Origin: Treponema sp.
GTDB taxonomy: Bacteria > Spirochaetota > Spirochaetia > Treponematales > Breznakiellaceae
Length of the DNA stretch: 41,232 nt
Direction of reading: 5' to 3'
NCBI GenBank assembly: GCA_031256035.1
Contig: JAIRRJ010000044.1
Location: 1-41,232, forward strand
This document shows positions 15,945 through 24,523 of this stretch, in pieces. The position numbers and the translations under genes were made by a program. The notes under the pieces are model-generated. The model ran no database searches. It was not told where the DNA came from and was given only the letters and a program-made list of their open reading frames with translations. Every line of letters begins with the position of its first letter. Positions within the stretch are counted from its first letter, which is position 1.

Positions 15945-17359
15945 CTGCCTCCCCTTACATTCAGGTTTTTCCAGTCCAGTTTCCGTGTAAGGTACATGAC
16001 AATGCCGCAGATTAAAAATGCCGTAATTGAGCCAATCAAAAGCGCCCAGTCTTCGGCATTTAGGGTCAGATACATGAGAAGGTATAGGAGCGCCATTACA
16101 AGCCCCATGTACGCGCTGCGCGTCCATGTTTCAAGCAATGAACGGGCGTAAAGCGCCATCATGGCTGTAAGCGCAAAGGCGGCTATGAGATAGGCAAATG
16201 AAAAAGAAAGATGCTCTGAAATTGACAAAAGCAAAAGATAGAAAATTACATTTGCCAAACCGGAAAGAAGATACTGGGCGGGATGAATTGATTTTTGCGA
16301 GAATACTTCGAGAAAGAACAATGTTAAAAACGGAATGATTAAAAAGAGAATTGCGTATTTTACCGCCCGTTCATTAAGCGCATAGTGATCCAGAGGCTTG
16401 AAAAAATCAACGCCGAAAAGTTCGCGCTGAAAATCCCTTCTGCCGTCATGTTCTCCTCTTTCATTGGTGAGCCAAAAGAGTGGAATAGACCTGCTTAAAT
16501 AGCTGATCTCCCACTCGGCGTTAAAACCGCTTTCCGAGAATGTATGTTCGGCGGGCAAAAACCCTCCCTGATATGACGGCGAAGGCCAGTCAGAAATGAT
16601 CTGTGTTTTGGTTTTTTCTCCGGCAGGCAGTACCCGTATGGACTTTCCGCCCTGCACGGAAAATTGTATGTCAAATGTATTTATGCCTGTAGTATCAAAA
16701 GGGCTTAAAGCATTGACGCCGTTGTTGCCCAGATAGTCAGATGAAAAATAACGGTTACCGGGCATGAAGAAAAGTTCATTCCCGTTCCAGTCGGATTTGA
16801 TAATTCTGCGGATGCCCTTCTGGCTTTTTAACCCGACAATAAATTCCGCCTGCTGCGGGAACATTTCCTGATTTGCTTTTAACTCATCCTTTGCCCGCTC
16901 AAAAGAAAAAGAACCGGAAAGAGAAACATCGCCGGAGAAAAGCGCAACGGAAAAAATGCCTCTGCGTTTTTTTTGCGCGGAAAAATCAGCGCTTATATCC
17001 AAATCTTTCGGCGTGATCCAGAGTGCCTTGTTGCGCAGCACAATTTCTATTTTTTCACCTTCTTTTTCCGTTGTTGATTTTATTTCCTCACGTTCAACAA
17101 CCGGTATGCGGATAACAGGGCCGTACAACACAAAATCGCTGCCCCATGCTTCCATGATTGATTTCTCCGCTTCAGTTGAACGATAACTGCGTTCTGTTAC
17201 AAGAGAACGAATCATAAAAACAGGAATTAGCAGCAAAAGAACGAGGATGATGAGCATGGCAATCTTGAATCCGCCGCTTGAAGTAAAACTGCGGTTTTTT
17301 TTCGTGGTTTGATTGGTGTCGGTATCACGCGCATGACCGGCAGGCATTTGATCGGACAT
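15941..17359 (-). CDS. creD: CreD-family inner membrane protein
   Basis: 472 residues. An N-terminal membrane helix (IAMLIILVLLLLIPVFMI) precedes a large periplasmic domain with YGPVIRIPVVE and PSYQGGFLPAEHTF. Several C-terminal helices follow, starting at YAILFLIIPFLTLFFLEV. This is the architecture of CreD (cell envelope integrity, linked in E. coli to the CreBC two-component system and beta-lactam response). No creBC genes are nearby. AAAGGAGG precedes the ATG. It heads the creD-PPC-RraA run. Confidence 0.88.
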   Translation of the reverse strand: MSDQMPAGHARDTDTNQTTKKNRSFTSSGGFKIAMLIILVLLLLIPVFMIRSLVTERSYRSTEAEKSIMEAWGSDFVLYGPVIRIPVVEREEIKSTTEKEGEKIEIVLRNKALWITPKDLDISADFSAQKKRRGIFSVALFSGDVSLSGSFSFERAKDELKANQEMFPQQAEFIVGLKSQKGIRRIIKSDWNGNELFFMPGNRYFSSDYLGNNGVNALSPFDTTGINTFDIQFSVQGGKSIRVLPAGEKTKTQIISDWPSPSYQGGFLPAEHTFSESGFNAEWEISYLSRSIPLFWLTNERGEHDGRRDFQRELFGVDFFKPLDHYALNERAVKYAILFLIIPFLTLFFLEVFSQKSIHPAQYLLSGLANVIFYLLLLSISEHLSFSFAYLIAAFALTAMMALYARSLLETWTRSAYMGLVMALLYLLMYLTLNAEDWALLIGSITAFLICGIVMYLTRKLDWKNLNVRGGR

Positions 17360-17404
17360 ATAAACCTCCTTTATGATTTAAGTTTCCATAATACGATCAT
17401 ACCA

Positions 17405-19495
17405 TTAAAACAGAAAATTTTCCATGTCCCGCAGAATACCGTCAAGCCCGCCGAAATTGGTCTTTGTTTCAGGCAGGGAGTGCAGGAACAACTGCCCGTA
17501 TTGTTTTTTGAGCAGCCTTCCGTCAAGGACGGCGACTACGCCCCTGTCGGCGGAACGGCGCATGAGCCTGCCGAAGCCCTGTTTGAATTTCATTACTGCC
17601 TGCGGCAGAGAAAGTTCCATGAAGGGGTTTCCGCCGCGTTTTTGCACCGCTTCCCGGCGGGCTTCGAATATGGGATCGCCCGGAGTGCGGAAGGGCAGCC
17701 GGCACAGTATGACAAGGCGCAATGTGTCTCCGGGAGCGTCTATCCCTTCCCAGAACGAGTCGGTGGCGAAGAGACAGGAGCTTTCATCGGAAAGAAAGTC
17801 CTGCAAAAGCCGCGAGCGGTCGTCATCGCCCTGTTTGAGGCAGCGGATGCCGAGGGACTCAAGTTCCGGCAGTGCTGCAAGATGCGCGCTTCGCAGGGAC
17901 AGGTAGGAAGTAAAAAGGACGAGAGCCGATCCTCCGGCGATTGCGGCAAGGCGGCTCACGGACATATTTACAAACTCCTGATAGCCTTCATCATCGGGGA
18001 GGGGCGCGTCAACAGGAACGGCAAGAAGTACCGCGCTTGAATACGGAAAAGGGGAGGGGAACAATCCCGAAATGGGAGAACGCCCCTCAATCTGATCAAT
18101 GCCGCAGCGGCCTGCCCAGTAGGAAAAATCTCCGTTTACCGTAAGAGTAGCGGATACGCAGACAGCCGTTTTGTTAGGTGAAAACAAACTGTCCTTCAGC
18201 ATTTGCGAAAGTTCGAGGGGGCTTTTTGTGAAAACTGCCCATTGTTCTCCCTGATAGCGGCGTTTCTCTATCCACAAAACATCATTCTCATGTTTCATGA
18301 ACTCAGGGAAAGCGGCGCATATTTCCGCAATGCCTTCAAACCGCTTGATGATCGATTTTATTTCCCACACAACAGGATCGGCTGCGGCATCATCGTCAAG
18401 TTCTTCGATTATGCCCCTGACAAGATTTGCAAGGGCGAGGATATTTTTTCGCAGGGATTTGAATCCGGGGAAGAGGGACAACTGTAAATCAGATGAATTC
18501 ATTCCGGGCGCAAGCCTGTAAACCCCTTCCGCGCCGCAAAGTTCAAGTGCGCTGTCATCCAGTTTTTCCGCAGAGGAGCGTATTTTTTCCATTGCCGCAG
18601 CCATGCTGTCAAGCGGGTCTTCGTTTGCAGGCAGCAGGGCGCAGAGCCTGACCAATAAGCCGCGGCTGTTTCCCCTGCGTTTGTGATAGAGCCTTCCGAG
18701 CTGTTTTGATATTCCGGTACGGCTGAACTCCGCTGAAAAGAACGAAGTCGCGGCGTTTTCAATTGTATGCGCCTCGTCGATTATCAACCGGTTAAACGGC
18801 GGCAGCACTACCGCGTTTTCATAACCTGCGCCCTGATAACGCGCCGCAAGGTCTGCGAACAGCAGATGATGGTTGACCACTATGATGTGCGCGTTATTCG
18901 CTTCTTTTCGCAGTTCAAACACAAAGCAGGATTCCCTCCAGGGACAGTGCTGGCCGGGACACATATCGGCTTCCGAACAGACGCTTGCCCAGATATTTTC
19001 AGAGGGCTGGAAGGAAAGTTCGCTGCGGCCGCCTGTTTTGGTATTCATCGCCCATTCGCTTATGCGCCTTAATTCATCATACTCCTCTCCGTCCAAGACC
19101 GGCTCTTTCACAGCATCGTCAAGCCGCCTGCGGCAAAGATAATTTCCTCTGCCTTTCATGATGACCGCTTTTACCAGCGCGCCTGTGGCGGAAGCAACCA
19201 GAGGAATATCTTTTTCAAACAACTGCTGCTGAAGGGTGATGGTCGCGGTAGAGATTACAACTTTTTCTTTATTTTCAACGGCGAAGCGCACGGCGGGAAG
19301 AAGGTAAGCGAATGATTTTCCTACACCTGTTCCCGCTTCCGCCATTGCAAGCGCGTCTTCGTTGAAAGCGCGGATAATGAGCGCGAGAAGATCAAGCTGC
19401 GCCTGACGCGGTTCATAAGATGAGAGCCGGGAAGCGACCGCCCCCTCTTCCCGCAGAGCTGCGATGATCTGTTCAGGGTTAAGCTGCGCCGCCAG
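17405..19495 (-). CDS. DinG/YoaA-family Fe-S DNA helicase, probably from a CTG start
   Basis: 696 residues from CTG at 19495. Walker A is GTGVGKS at residues 55-61, the Walker B DEAH box is LIIDEAHTIEN, and the C-terminal motifs are FATDSFWEGIDAPGD and KFKQGFGRLMRR. Four Fe-S cysteines have XPD/DinG spacing: KGRGNYLC, then C-x4-C-x5-C about 58 residues later. XPD-like enzymes unwind 5'-3'. The first ATG (19345) falls inside Walker A, too late. Between it and the in-frame TAG of the upstream peptidase (19505-19507) there are 53 codons with no ATG, GTG or TTG, yet they encode family-like sequence (SSYEPRQAQLDLLALIIRAF). CTG at 19495 has AGGG 7 nt upstream. Confidence 0.85.
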   Translation of the reverse strand: MAAQLNPEQIIAALREEGAVASRLSSYEPRQAQLDLLALIIRAFNEDALAMAEAGTGVGKSFAYLLPAVRFAVENKEKVVISTATITLQQQLFEKDIPLVASATGALVKAVIMKGRGNYLCRRRLDDAVKEPVLDGEEYDELRRISEWAMNTKTGGRSELSFQPSENIWASVCSEADMCPGQHCPWRESCFVFELRKEANNAHIIVVNHHLLFADLAARYQGAGYENAVVLPPFNRLIIDEAHTIENAATSFFSAEFSRTGISKQLGRLYHKRRGNSRGLLVRLCALLPANEDPLDSMAAAMEKIRSSAEKLDDSALELCGAEGVYRLAPGMNSSDLQLSLFPGFKSLRKNILALANLVRGIIEELDDDAAADPVVWEIKSIIKRFEGIAEICAAFPEFMKHENDVLWIEKRRYQGEQWAVFTKSPLELSQMLKDSLFSPNKTAVCVSATLTVNGDFSYWAGRCGIDQIEGRSPISGLFPSPFPYSSAVLLAVPVDAPLPDDEGYQEFVNMSVSRLAAIAGGSALVLFTSYLSLRSAHLAALPELESLGIRCLKQGDDDRSRLLQDFLSDESSCLFATDSFWEGIDAPGDTLRLVILCRLPFRTPGDPIFEARREAVQKRGGNPFMELSLPQAVMKFKQGFGRLMRRSADRGVVAVLDGRLLKKQYGQLFLHSLPETKTNFGGLDGILRDMENFLF

Positions 19496-19504
19496 TTTCT
19501 TACC

Positions 19505-20737
19505 CTATAAGCCCATGAGCGCTATTACTTTAGCGTCCCCAAGGATATTTTCGAGTAACGCATACTCATTCGGCTGGTGGAGTGTTTTATTTGTTTTTGT
19601 CCAGACTGCGCAGTCAATACCGGCATTGCGCAGGTATGCTGCCATTGTGCCGCCGCCTGCTCCGTAAGGTTTGGGCTTGACGGGGTAAACTTCGGCAATG
19701 GCGGCGCTTAATTTTTGCACCACAGGCGCACCGGCGGCTGTGGGCTTTGATTCCATAAGCTGCGCAAGAGTGTATTCAACAGTTACGCGGTATTTTGCTT
19801 CGACCTCCGCCTTTATCCTGTCAACTTCAGCTAACACTGATTTTGCAGAATAACGCGGAAGGACGCGCATATCCATGCAGAAAACATCTTCGCCGGGGAT
19901 GGTGTTTATGTTCGGGACATTGGCTTCTTTTTTTGTCGGCTGAAAAGTTGAATAATCAGGCTCAAACAGCGGATCGCGTTCGCCGAATTTTTCGGAAAGT
20001 TCATGATGAAGGCGCACCGCAAGGTCAGAGGCGGCAAGAAAGGCATTTGCACCCAAATCCGGCATGGAACCGTGAGCCTGCTTTCCCCTTGTGGTGAACT
20101 GTATCCACAGTATATTTTTTTCCGCAACTTCAATTAATTCGCCGTTTATGTCCCCGCCGTCCGGGACGAGTACCATGTCGTTCTTTTGAAACAGGCTGCC
20201 GTGGTTTTTGACAAGCCAGTCAATGCCGAAAGCCGAACCGACTTCTTCATCGGCGGCAAATAGCAGTTTTATTGTACGCGCCGGTTTCAGCCCCTGAGAA
20301 GCGAAAGCTAATGCAGCTAACACCGATGAAACAAGCCCCTGCTGGTTATCTTCCGTCCCCCGCCCGATAAGGCGCGGCGGGTCATCCGCCTGCAAAACGA
20401 TCCACGGATCGCTGTGCCAGAGTTTTTTTTCACCGGGAGGCACAACGTCGAGGTGGCTCATGATCCAAAGCCGCCCTCGATTCTCGTCTTCGCTGCCTGA
20501 TATAGCCGCAATCAGATTGGGGCGCACGCCGCCCTTAGCCCGGTCATCGGGCGCGTCATAACGTTCCAACTGTGTAATGCCGTGCGCCTTGAGCCAGCCT
20601 TCAAGAAAAAGACACTTGTCCAATTCGCCATCGCCGCCTGAGTCCGGGGAAACGGCGGGGATTTTTGTCAGCCCTGTTTCAAGCTCTACGGCAAGGGGAA
20701 GGGAATTGTCTATCCATGAAAATAAACTCTCTTTCAT
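19505..20737 (-). CDS. M20-family metallopeptidase (ArgE/DapE-like)
   Basis: 410 residues. Metal and catalytic motifs in order: MSHLDVVPPGE (His and Asp), IGRGTEDNQQG (bridging Asp), FAADEEVGS (catalytic Glu-Glu), then QAHGSMPDLGAN in the dimerisation domain, and YGAGGGTMAAY near the end. The family hydrolyses dipeptides or N-acyl amino acids with two zinc ions; the substrate is not evident. The stop TAG is in the same frame as the downstream helicase. The position after motB is where fliL is found in related flagellar operons. Confidence 0.87.
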   Translation of the reverse strand: MKESLFSWIDNSLPLAVELETGLTKIPAVSPDSGGDGELDKCLFLEGWLKAHGITQLERYDAPDDRAKGGVRPNLIAAISGSEDENRGRLWIMSHLDVVPPGEKKLWHSDPWIVLQADDPPRLIGRGTEDNQQGLVSSVLAALAFASQGLKPARTIKLLFAADEEVGSAFGIDWLVKNHGSLFQKNDMVLVPDGGDINGELIEVAEKNILWIQFTTRGKQAHGSMPDLGANAFLAASDLAVRLHHELSEKFGERDPLFEPDYSTFQPTKKEANVPNINTIPGEDVFCMDMRVLPRYSAKSVLAEVDRIKAEVEAKYRVTVEYTLAQLMESKPTAAGAPVVQKLSAAIAEVYPVKPKPYGAGGGTMAAYLRNAGIDCAVWTKTNKTLHQPNEYALLENILGDAKVIALMGL

Positions 20738-20788
20738 TCTGGCTAAGTTTATACTGAGAGGCTTTTCATTTCAATAATGGGGACAGGT

Positions 20789-21553
20789 TTACAGATGGCC
20801 TTCGTTCAGAATGATGACATCAACGCGGCGGTTGTTCCTGCGGCCTTCTTCGGTAGAGTTTGTTGAGACGGGCATGGTATCGGCAAAACCCGCTATCTGA
20901 AAACGTCTTTCCTCAAGACCCAGCGCTATAAGATAACGTAACACAGCCCTTGAGCGTTCAACCGACAACTGCCAGTTATCTTCCCACGGGCCGTTGGGGT
21001 CTACATCAACCGCATCGGTGTGGCCTTCTATTCTGAACTTGTACACTCTGTTTTTACTTGGGTCTTTTTGCGGGTTGTCTTTCAGCTCATCAGAGGATAA
21101 ATATGTACCCAGTCGCAGCAGCACATCTCTTGTTGTCTCAATGTTAATGCGGGCGCTTGCTGGATTGAAAAATGCGTCTGCGGCAAGAGTGATCACAAGG
21201 CCGCGCTCATCCTGGGTTACCTTTATTTTGTTGGAACGGATTTCCGGAGAAAAAACGGAGGTTGCCTTGCGCAGGGCTGTTCCCATCTGCCTGCCGCGTT
21301 CCATCGAAGGCATGGACATTATTGTATTTCCCAAGTCAGCCTGGCGGCCTGCCGAAAGAGTAAGACCGCCCGCCATTGCGCCGATACCGCCCTGTTGCAT
21401 GGAAACTGAAATCGCATCCATTTGCGCCTGAGTAACTTCGTCAGGGTTGAAAAAGATGACGAAGAAGCAGAGCATCAAGGTAACCATGTCTCCGTAGGTG
21501 GTCAGCCATGCGTTAGGGTCAGGCCCGGATTGCTCCCTCTTTTTTTTCGCCAT
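20789..21553 (-). CDS. motB: Flagellar motor stator protein MotB
   Basis: 254 residues. A charged N-terminus precedes the single membrane helix WLTTYGDMVTLMLCFFVIFF, in which D22 is the proton-carrying Asp. The C-terminal OmpA-like peptidoglycan-binding domain has FRIEGHTDAVDVDPN and NWQLSVERSRAVLRYL. It anchors the stator to peptidoglycan and conducts ions with MotA. It starts 4 bp after the motA stop. Confidence 0.96.
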   Translation of the reverse strand: MAKKKREQSGPDPNAWLTTYGDMVTLMLCFFVIFFNPDEVTQAQMDAISVSMQQGGIGAMAGGLTLSAGRQADLGNTIMSMPSMERGRQMGTALRKATSVFSPEIRSNKIKVTQDERGLVITLAADAFFNPASARINIETTRDVLLRLGTYLSSDELKDNPQKDPSKNRVYKFRIEGHTDAVDVDPNGPWEDNWQLSVERSRAVLRYLIALGLEERRFQIAGFADTMPVSTNSTEEGRRNNRRVDVIILNEGHL

Positions 21554-21557
21554 CAGA

Positions 21558-22340
21558 CTAATCCTTTAACACTTCGGCTTCCAGAGTTTTGCGGCTGACC
21601 GGGTCAAGGTATGCCAGAAGTTTCATCGCAAGGATACGCGTATTATCGCCGGATTGAATTGAAAGAATGCCCTCAATAACCATTTCCCGGACATTTGTTT
21701 CCTGCCCGTCGAAGACCTTGAGCTTGTTCGCCCAGGGTATCATAAATACGTTTGCGAACATAGAACCATAGAAAGTAGTAATAAGGGCGAGCGCCATGTT
21801 GGGACCGATGGACGCCTTATCATCCAGGTTCCGCAACATTCCGACCAGCCCCATAACCGTGCCCAACATTCCAAGACCGGGAGTCAGAGCGCCCCACATG
21901 GTAACGATACCCGCTTTTGTTGCGTGGCGGTTTTGCATCTGGCTTAATTCCAGTTCAAGTAGGTCGCGGATAATCGCCGCGTCCGTGCCGTCTACAACCA
22001 GACGCAGGCCTTTTTTCATAAATTCATCGTCAAGGTCTTCCAGTTCGTCTTCCAGAGCCAGAAGTCCTTCACGGCGGGCTTTTTCTGAAAAGGCGATCAT
22101 TTTCTGAATTATGCCCTGCTCATTGAATTGCGGCTGTTTCGTTGTAAGTTTGATGGCCTGGAAAGCCGCCAGAGCGTCAGCCAGAGAATAGGCTATCATA
22201 AGGGCAAAGTAAGAACCGAGCAATACAAGGAGGAGAGAGGGTACGTCAAAGAAAGCCAGAAGTGAGTTACCGCTGAGTATTATGGAGCCGACAATCATTA
22301 TCAGGGCGCCGATTATACCAACAATTGTTCCTAAATTCAT
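21558..22340 (-). CDS. motA: Flagellar motor stator protein MotA
   Basis: 260 residues with four membrane segments: at the N-terminus (two, GTIVGIIGALIMIVGSIIL and VPSLLLVLLGSYFALMIAYS) and around residues 145-205 (GIVTMWGALTPGLGMLGTVM and MALALITTFYGSMFANVF). The cytoplasmic loop interacts with FliG. AGGAG precedes the ATG and overlaps the stop of flbD. Confidence 0.96.
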   Translation of the reverse strand: MNLGTIVGIIGALIMIVGSIILSGNSLLAFFDVPSLLLVLLGSYFALMIAYSLADALAAFQAIKLTTKQPQFNEQGIIQKMIAFSEKARREGLLALEDELEDLDDEFMKKGLRLVVDGTDAAIIRDLLELELSQMQNRHATKAGIVTMWGALTPGLGMLGTVMGLVGMLRNLDDKASIGPNMALALITTFYGSMFANVFMIPWANKLKVFDGQETNVREMVIEGILSIQSGDNTRILAMKLLAYLDPVSRKTLEAEVLKD

Positions 22341-22343
22341 ACC

Positions 22344-22541
22344 TTACTCCTGGACAACGCACGGGCATAAGCGCCGGCGGTATTCCACAATTTTACTTAA
22401 CACATCGTCCACAGATTCCCGTACGATGTGGTGTTTGCCTGATTGCATCACCAGCGTTGTATCGGGGTTTACTTCAATGCACTCAATCTGATGAGGGTTC
22501 AAGTAGTATTCTATTCCCGCCAATCTGGTCACTTTAATCAT
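22344..22541 (-). CDS. flbD: FlbD-family flagellar protein
   Basis: 65 residues: MIKVTRLAGIEYYLNPHQIE, then CIEVNPDTTLVMQSGKHHI with a C-terminal helix. This is the small FlbD family found between flgE and motA in spirochaetes and Firmicutes. Its molecular role is not established. The upstream ribosome-binding site is poor. It stops 3 bp before motA. Confidence 0.9.
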   Translation of the reverse strand: MIKVTRLAGIEYYLNPHQIECIEVNPDTTLVMQSGKHHIVRESVDDVLSKIVEYRRRLCPCVVQE

Positions 22542-22554
22542 AACATTTTCAGAG

Positions 22555-22625
22555 AGCAGTTAGCAATGAGCAGTGAGCAATTACAAGATGGTAACCGCTC
22601 ACTCTGTTCACTGTTCACTGCTGCT
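22555..22625. repeat. Imperfect palindrome, family C, between flgE and flbD
   Basis: AGCAGT...GAGCAGTGAGCA on the left opposes GCTCACT...TGTTCACTGCTGCT on the right, around a ~20-nt centre. The AGTGAGCA/TGTTCACT units are themselves repeated. It occupies nearly all of the 97-bp gap inside the flagellar operon. Confidence 0.55.
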
Positions 22626-22638
22626 TATCTCCCCTTTA

Positions 22639-24039
22639 TTACCGTTTCAGGGTCAAAAGTTCCTGCAGCAATTGATCCGCAGTTTGTATGGTTTTTGAGT
22701 TTGCCTGGAAACCGCGCTGGGTTACGATCATGTCTACAAACTGATCCGCCATGTCTACGTTGGACATTTCCAAAGTACCGGCAACGATCTTCCCTTTTCC
22801 CGCAATTCCAGAAGGGCCGATATTTGCCGAGCCAGAGTTATTCGACACCCGGAACGTATTGTCCCCGGCTTTTTCAAGGCCTCCCTGATTGGGGAAGCTT
22901 GCCAGTGCAACCTGCCCCAGCGGCCTCGTGCTGCCGTTTGAATAAACGCCGGTGATTACTCCCGTTGAATCGATTTTGAAGTTGTCAAGATAGCCCATGG
23001 TGCGTCCGTCCTGCTCTACCATCTTGGAAGAACTGGACTCGGCGTACTGGGTTATTGAATTGGTGAACCCGCCGACACTGCCGAGGTTAAGGACAAATTC
23101 CTGCCTGACAGGAGTTCCGTCCGGGTTGGGGGTGGCTGTCTGCACATCGTAAGCGACATTCATCTGCACATAACCGGAAGCGCCGGACACATTGCCCGCT
23201 CCGTCTTCGGCGGAAAGCAATGTCCCGTTATTGGAAAAGTTTACGATAAAGGTTGTCGGCCCGCCGGCTGCCGGAGCTTCTTCGCCGAAACCGATGGTCG
23301 CGTTGGTGGGGTTTTCGTTCTGAGGATCAACAACTACAGCCGCATTCCAACTGTTGGCGGTGCCGGGCACCCTTGTAAACTCGACCTGCAGGATGTGTTT
23401 GTCGCCGAATGTATCATAAACGTCAATGCTGGTTGACCATGTTGATTTTATTACCTGATCCCCCGTTGGGTTTTCCGGCAGTTCAGGGATACGCTTGTCC
23501 AGGTTACATGCAAAATCAACCATGGTGGTCGCCTTTGCCGGATCCTTGCCGCCGACCGGAATGACAATCTCTCCGACAGGCCGGGAAACGTCAAGCACGG
23601 TGTAGCCGTTCACTTCACGCGCCATCCAGCCCTGCACTTTCATGCCGTTGGCGGGATTGACCATGACACCCTCAGCGTCAATTGAAAAAGCGCCTGCTCT
23701 TGTGAACAACTGCTTGCCCATGTCATCAAGAATGAAAAAGCCTGTTCCGTTAATTGCGAGGTCGGTGCCTACGCCGGTTGTCTGCAATGCGCCCTGAATG
23801 TGGATGGTGTCAATTGACGCGATGGACATTCCAAGGCCGACTTCTTTCGGGTTTACGCCGCCCAAGTCTTCAGTGGGGCGGGCTGCTCCCTGTAGCTGCT
23901 GGTAGAGAATGTCCTGAAAGTTGACCCGGTTGCGCTTAAAGCCTGTTGTATTGATGTTGGCAATGTTGTTGCCGACAACATCCATTCTGGTCTGGTGATT
24001 CTGAAGTCCGGATACGCCGGAAAACAACGATCGCATCAT
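22639..24039 (-). CDS. flgE: Flagellar hook protein FlgE
   Basis: 466 residues. N-terminal [20 protein letters not shown] and [13 protein letters not shown], central [15 protein letters not shown], and C-terminal [20 protein letters not shown] are the rod/hook family blocks. In the middle, Lys165 and Cys178 (numbered from the first ATG) sit exactly where T. denticola FlgE forms its self-catalysed lysinoalanine cross-link. AAGGAG lies 9 nt before the first of two adjacent ATGs. The gene starts 3 bp after flgD. Confidence 0.96.
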   Translation of the reverse strand: MMRSLFSGVSGLQNHQTRMDVVGNNIANINTTGFKRNRVNFQDILYQQLQGAARPTEDLGGVNPKEVGLGMSIASIDTIHIQGALQTTGVGTDLAINGTGFFILDDMGKQLFTRAGAFSIDAEGVMVNPANGMKVQGWMAREVNGYTVLDVSRPVGEIVIPVGGKDPAKATTMVDFACNLDKRIPELPENPTGDQVIKSTWSTSIDVYDTFGDKHILQVEFTRVPGTANSWNAAVVVDPQNENPTNATIGFGEEAPAAGGPTTFIVNFSNNGTLLSAEDGAGNVSGASGYVQMNVAYDVQTATPNPDGTPVRQEFVLNLGSVGGFTNSITQYAESSSSKMVEQDGRTMGYLDNFKIDSTGVITGVYSNGSTRPLGQVALASFPNQGGLEKAGDNTFRVSNNSGSANIGPSGIAGKGKIVAGTLEMSNVDMADQFVDMIVTQRGFQANSKTIQTADQLLQELLTLKR

Positions 24040-24042
24040 AAG

Positions 24043-24507
24043 CTAAAACTCCTTTATGGTTGCACTGTTATCTGCAAATACCCTGGTTACCTGATTCCAG
24101 TCGTATAAGGTTCCGTTTACCAGCACCTGGGGGAGATCCCCCCTGTTTACCGCCTGAACCATGCCCTGCACTGTACGCTCTCTGTCGATCAACTCAACGT
24201 TTTTTCCCAGCGATGAAGAAGCTTCGGCTCCTACGAGCGTGTTGGTTAGTTTCGCGAAGTCTTTCGCCATCCCCGTCATCTGTTCCAGAGTGGAAAACTG
24301 CGCCATCTGCGCGATGAATTCCTTGTCTTCCATAGGGGATGTCGGGTCCTGATAGGCAAGCTGGGTGATGAGGATTTTAAGAAAATCATCCCTGCCCAGA
24401 TTTTGCTGAGGCTGCCGCGCGGGATTTAATTTTGTGTTAAAATCATGAACGAATTGATTAAGCTGGATTTTCTCGTCCGAACTTAAGACCGATTTAATTG
24501 AATCCAT
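24043..24507 (-). CDS. flgD: Flagellar hook-capping protein FlgD
   Basis: 154 residues. The conserved N-terminal block is [20 protein letters not shown] then [20 protein letters not shown]. FlgD caps the growing hook and is later displaced. The frame is open 24 nt further upstream, but the ATG at 24507 has AGGAGA 4 nt before it and clears the fliK stop, so I use it. The protein is short (E. coli FlgD has 231 residues), lacking most of the tudor/FnIII part, as is usual in treponemes. Confidence 0.93.
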   Translation of the reverse strand: MDSIKSVLSSDEKIQLNQFVHDFNTKLNPARQPQQNLGRDDFLKILITQLAYQDPTSPMEDKEFIAQMAQFSTLEQMTGMAKDFAKLTNTLVGAEASSSLGKNVELIDRERTVQGMVQAVNRGDLPQVLVNGTLYDWNQVTRVFADNSATIKEF

Positions 24508-24523
24508 ACGTTCTCCTATGCTG

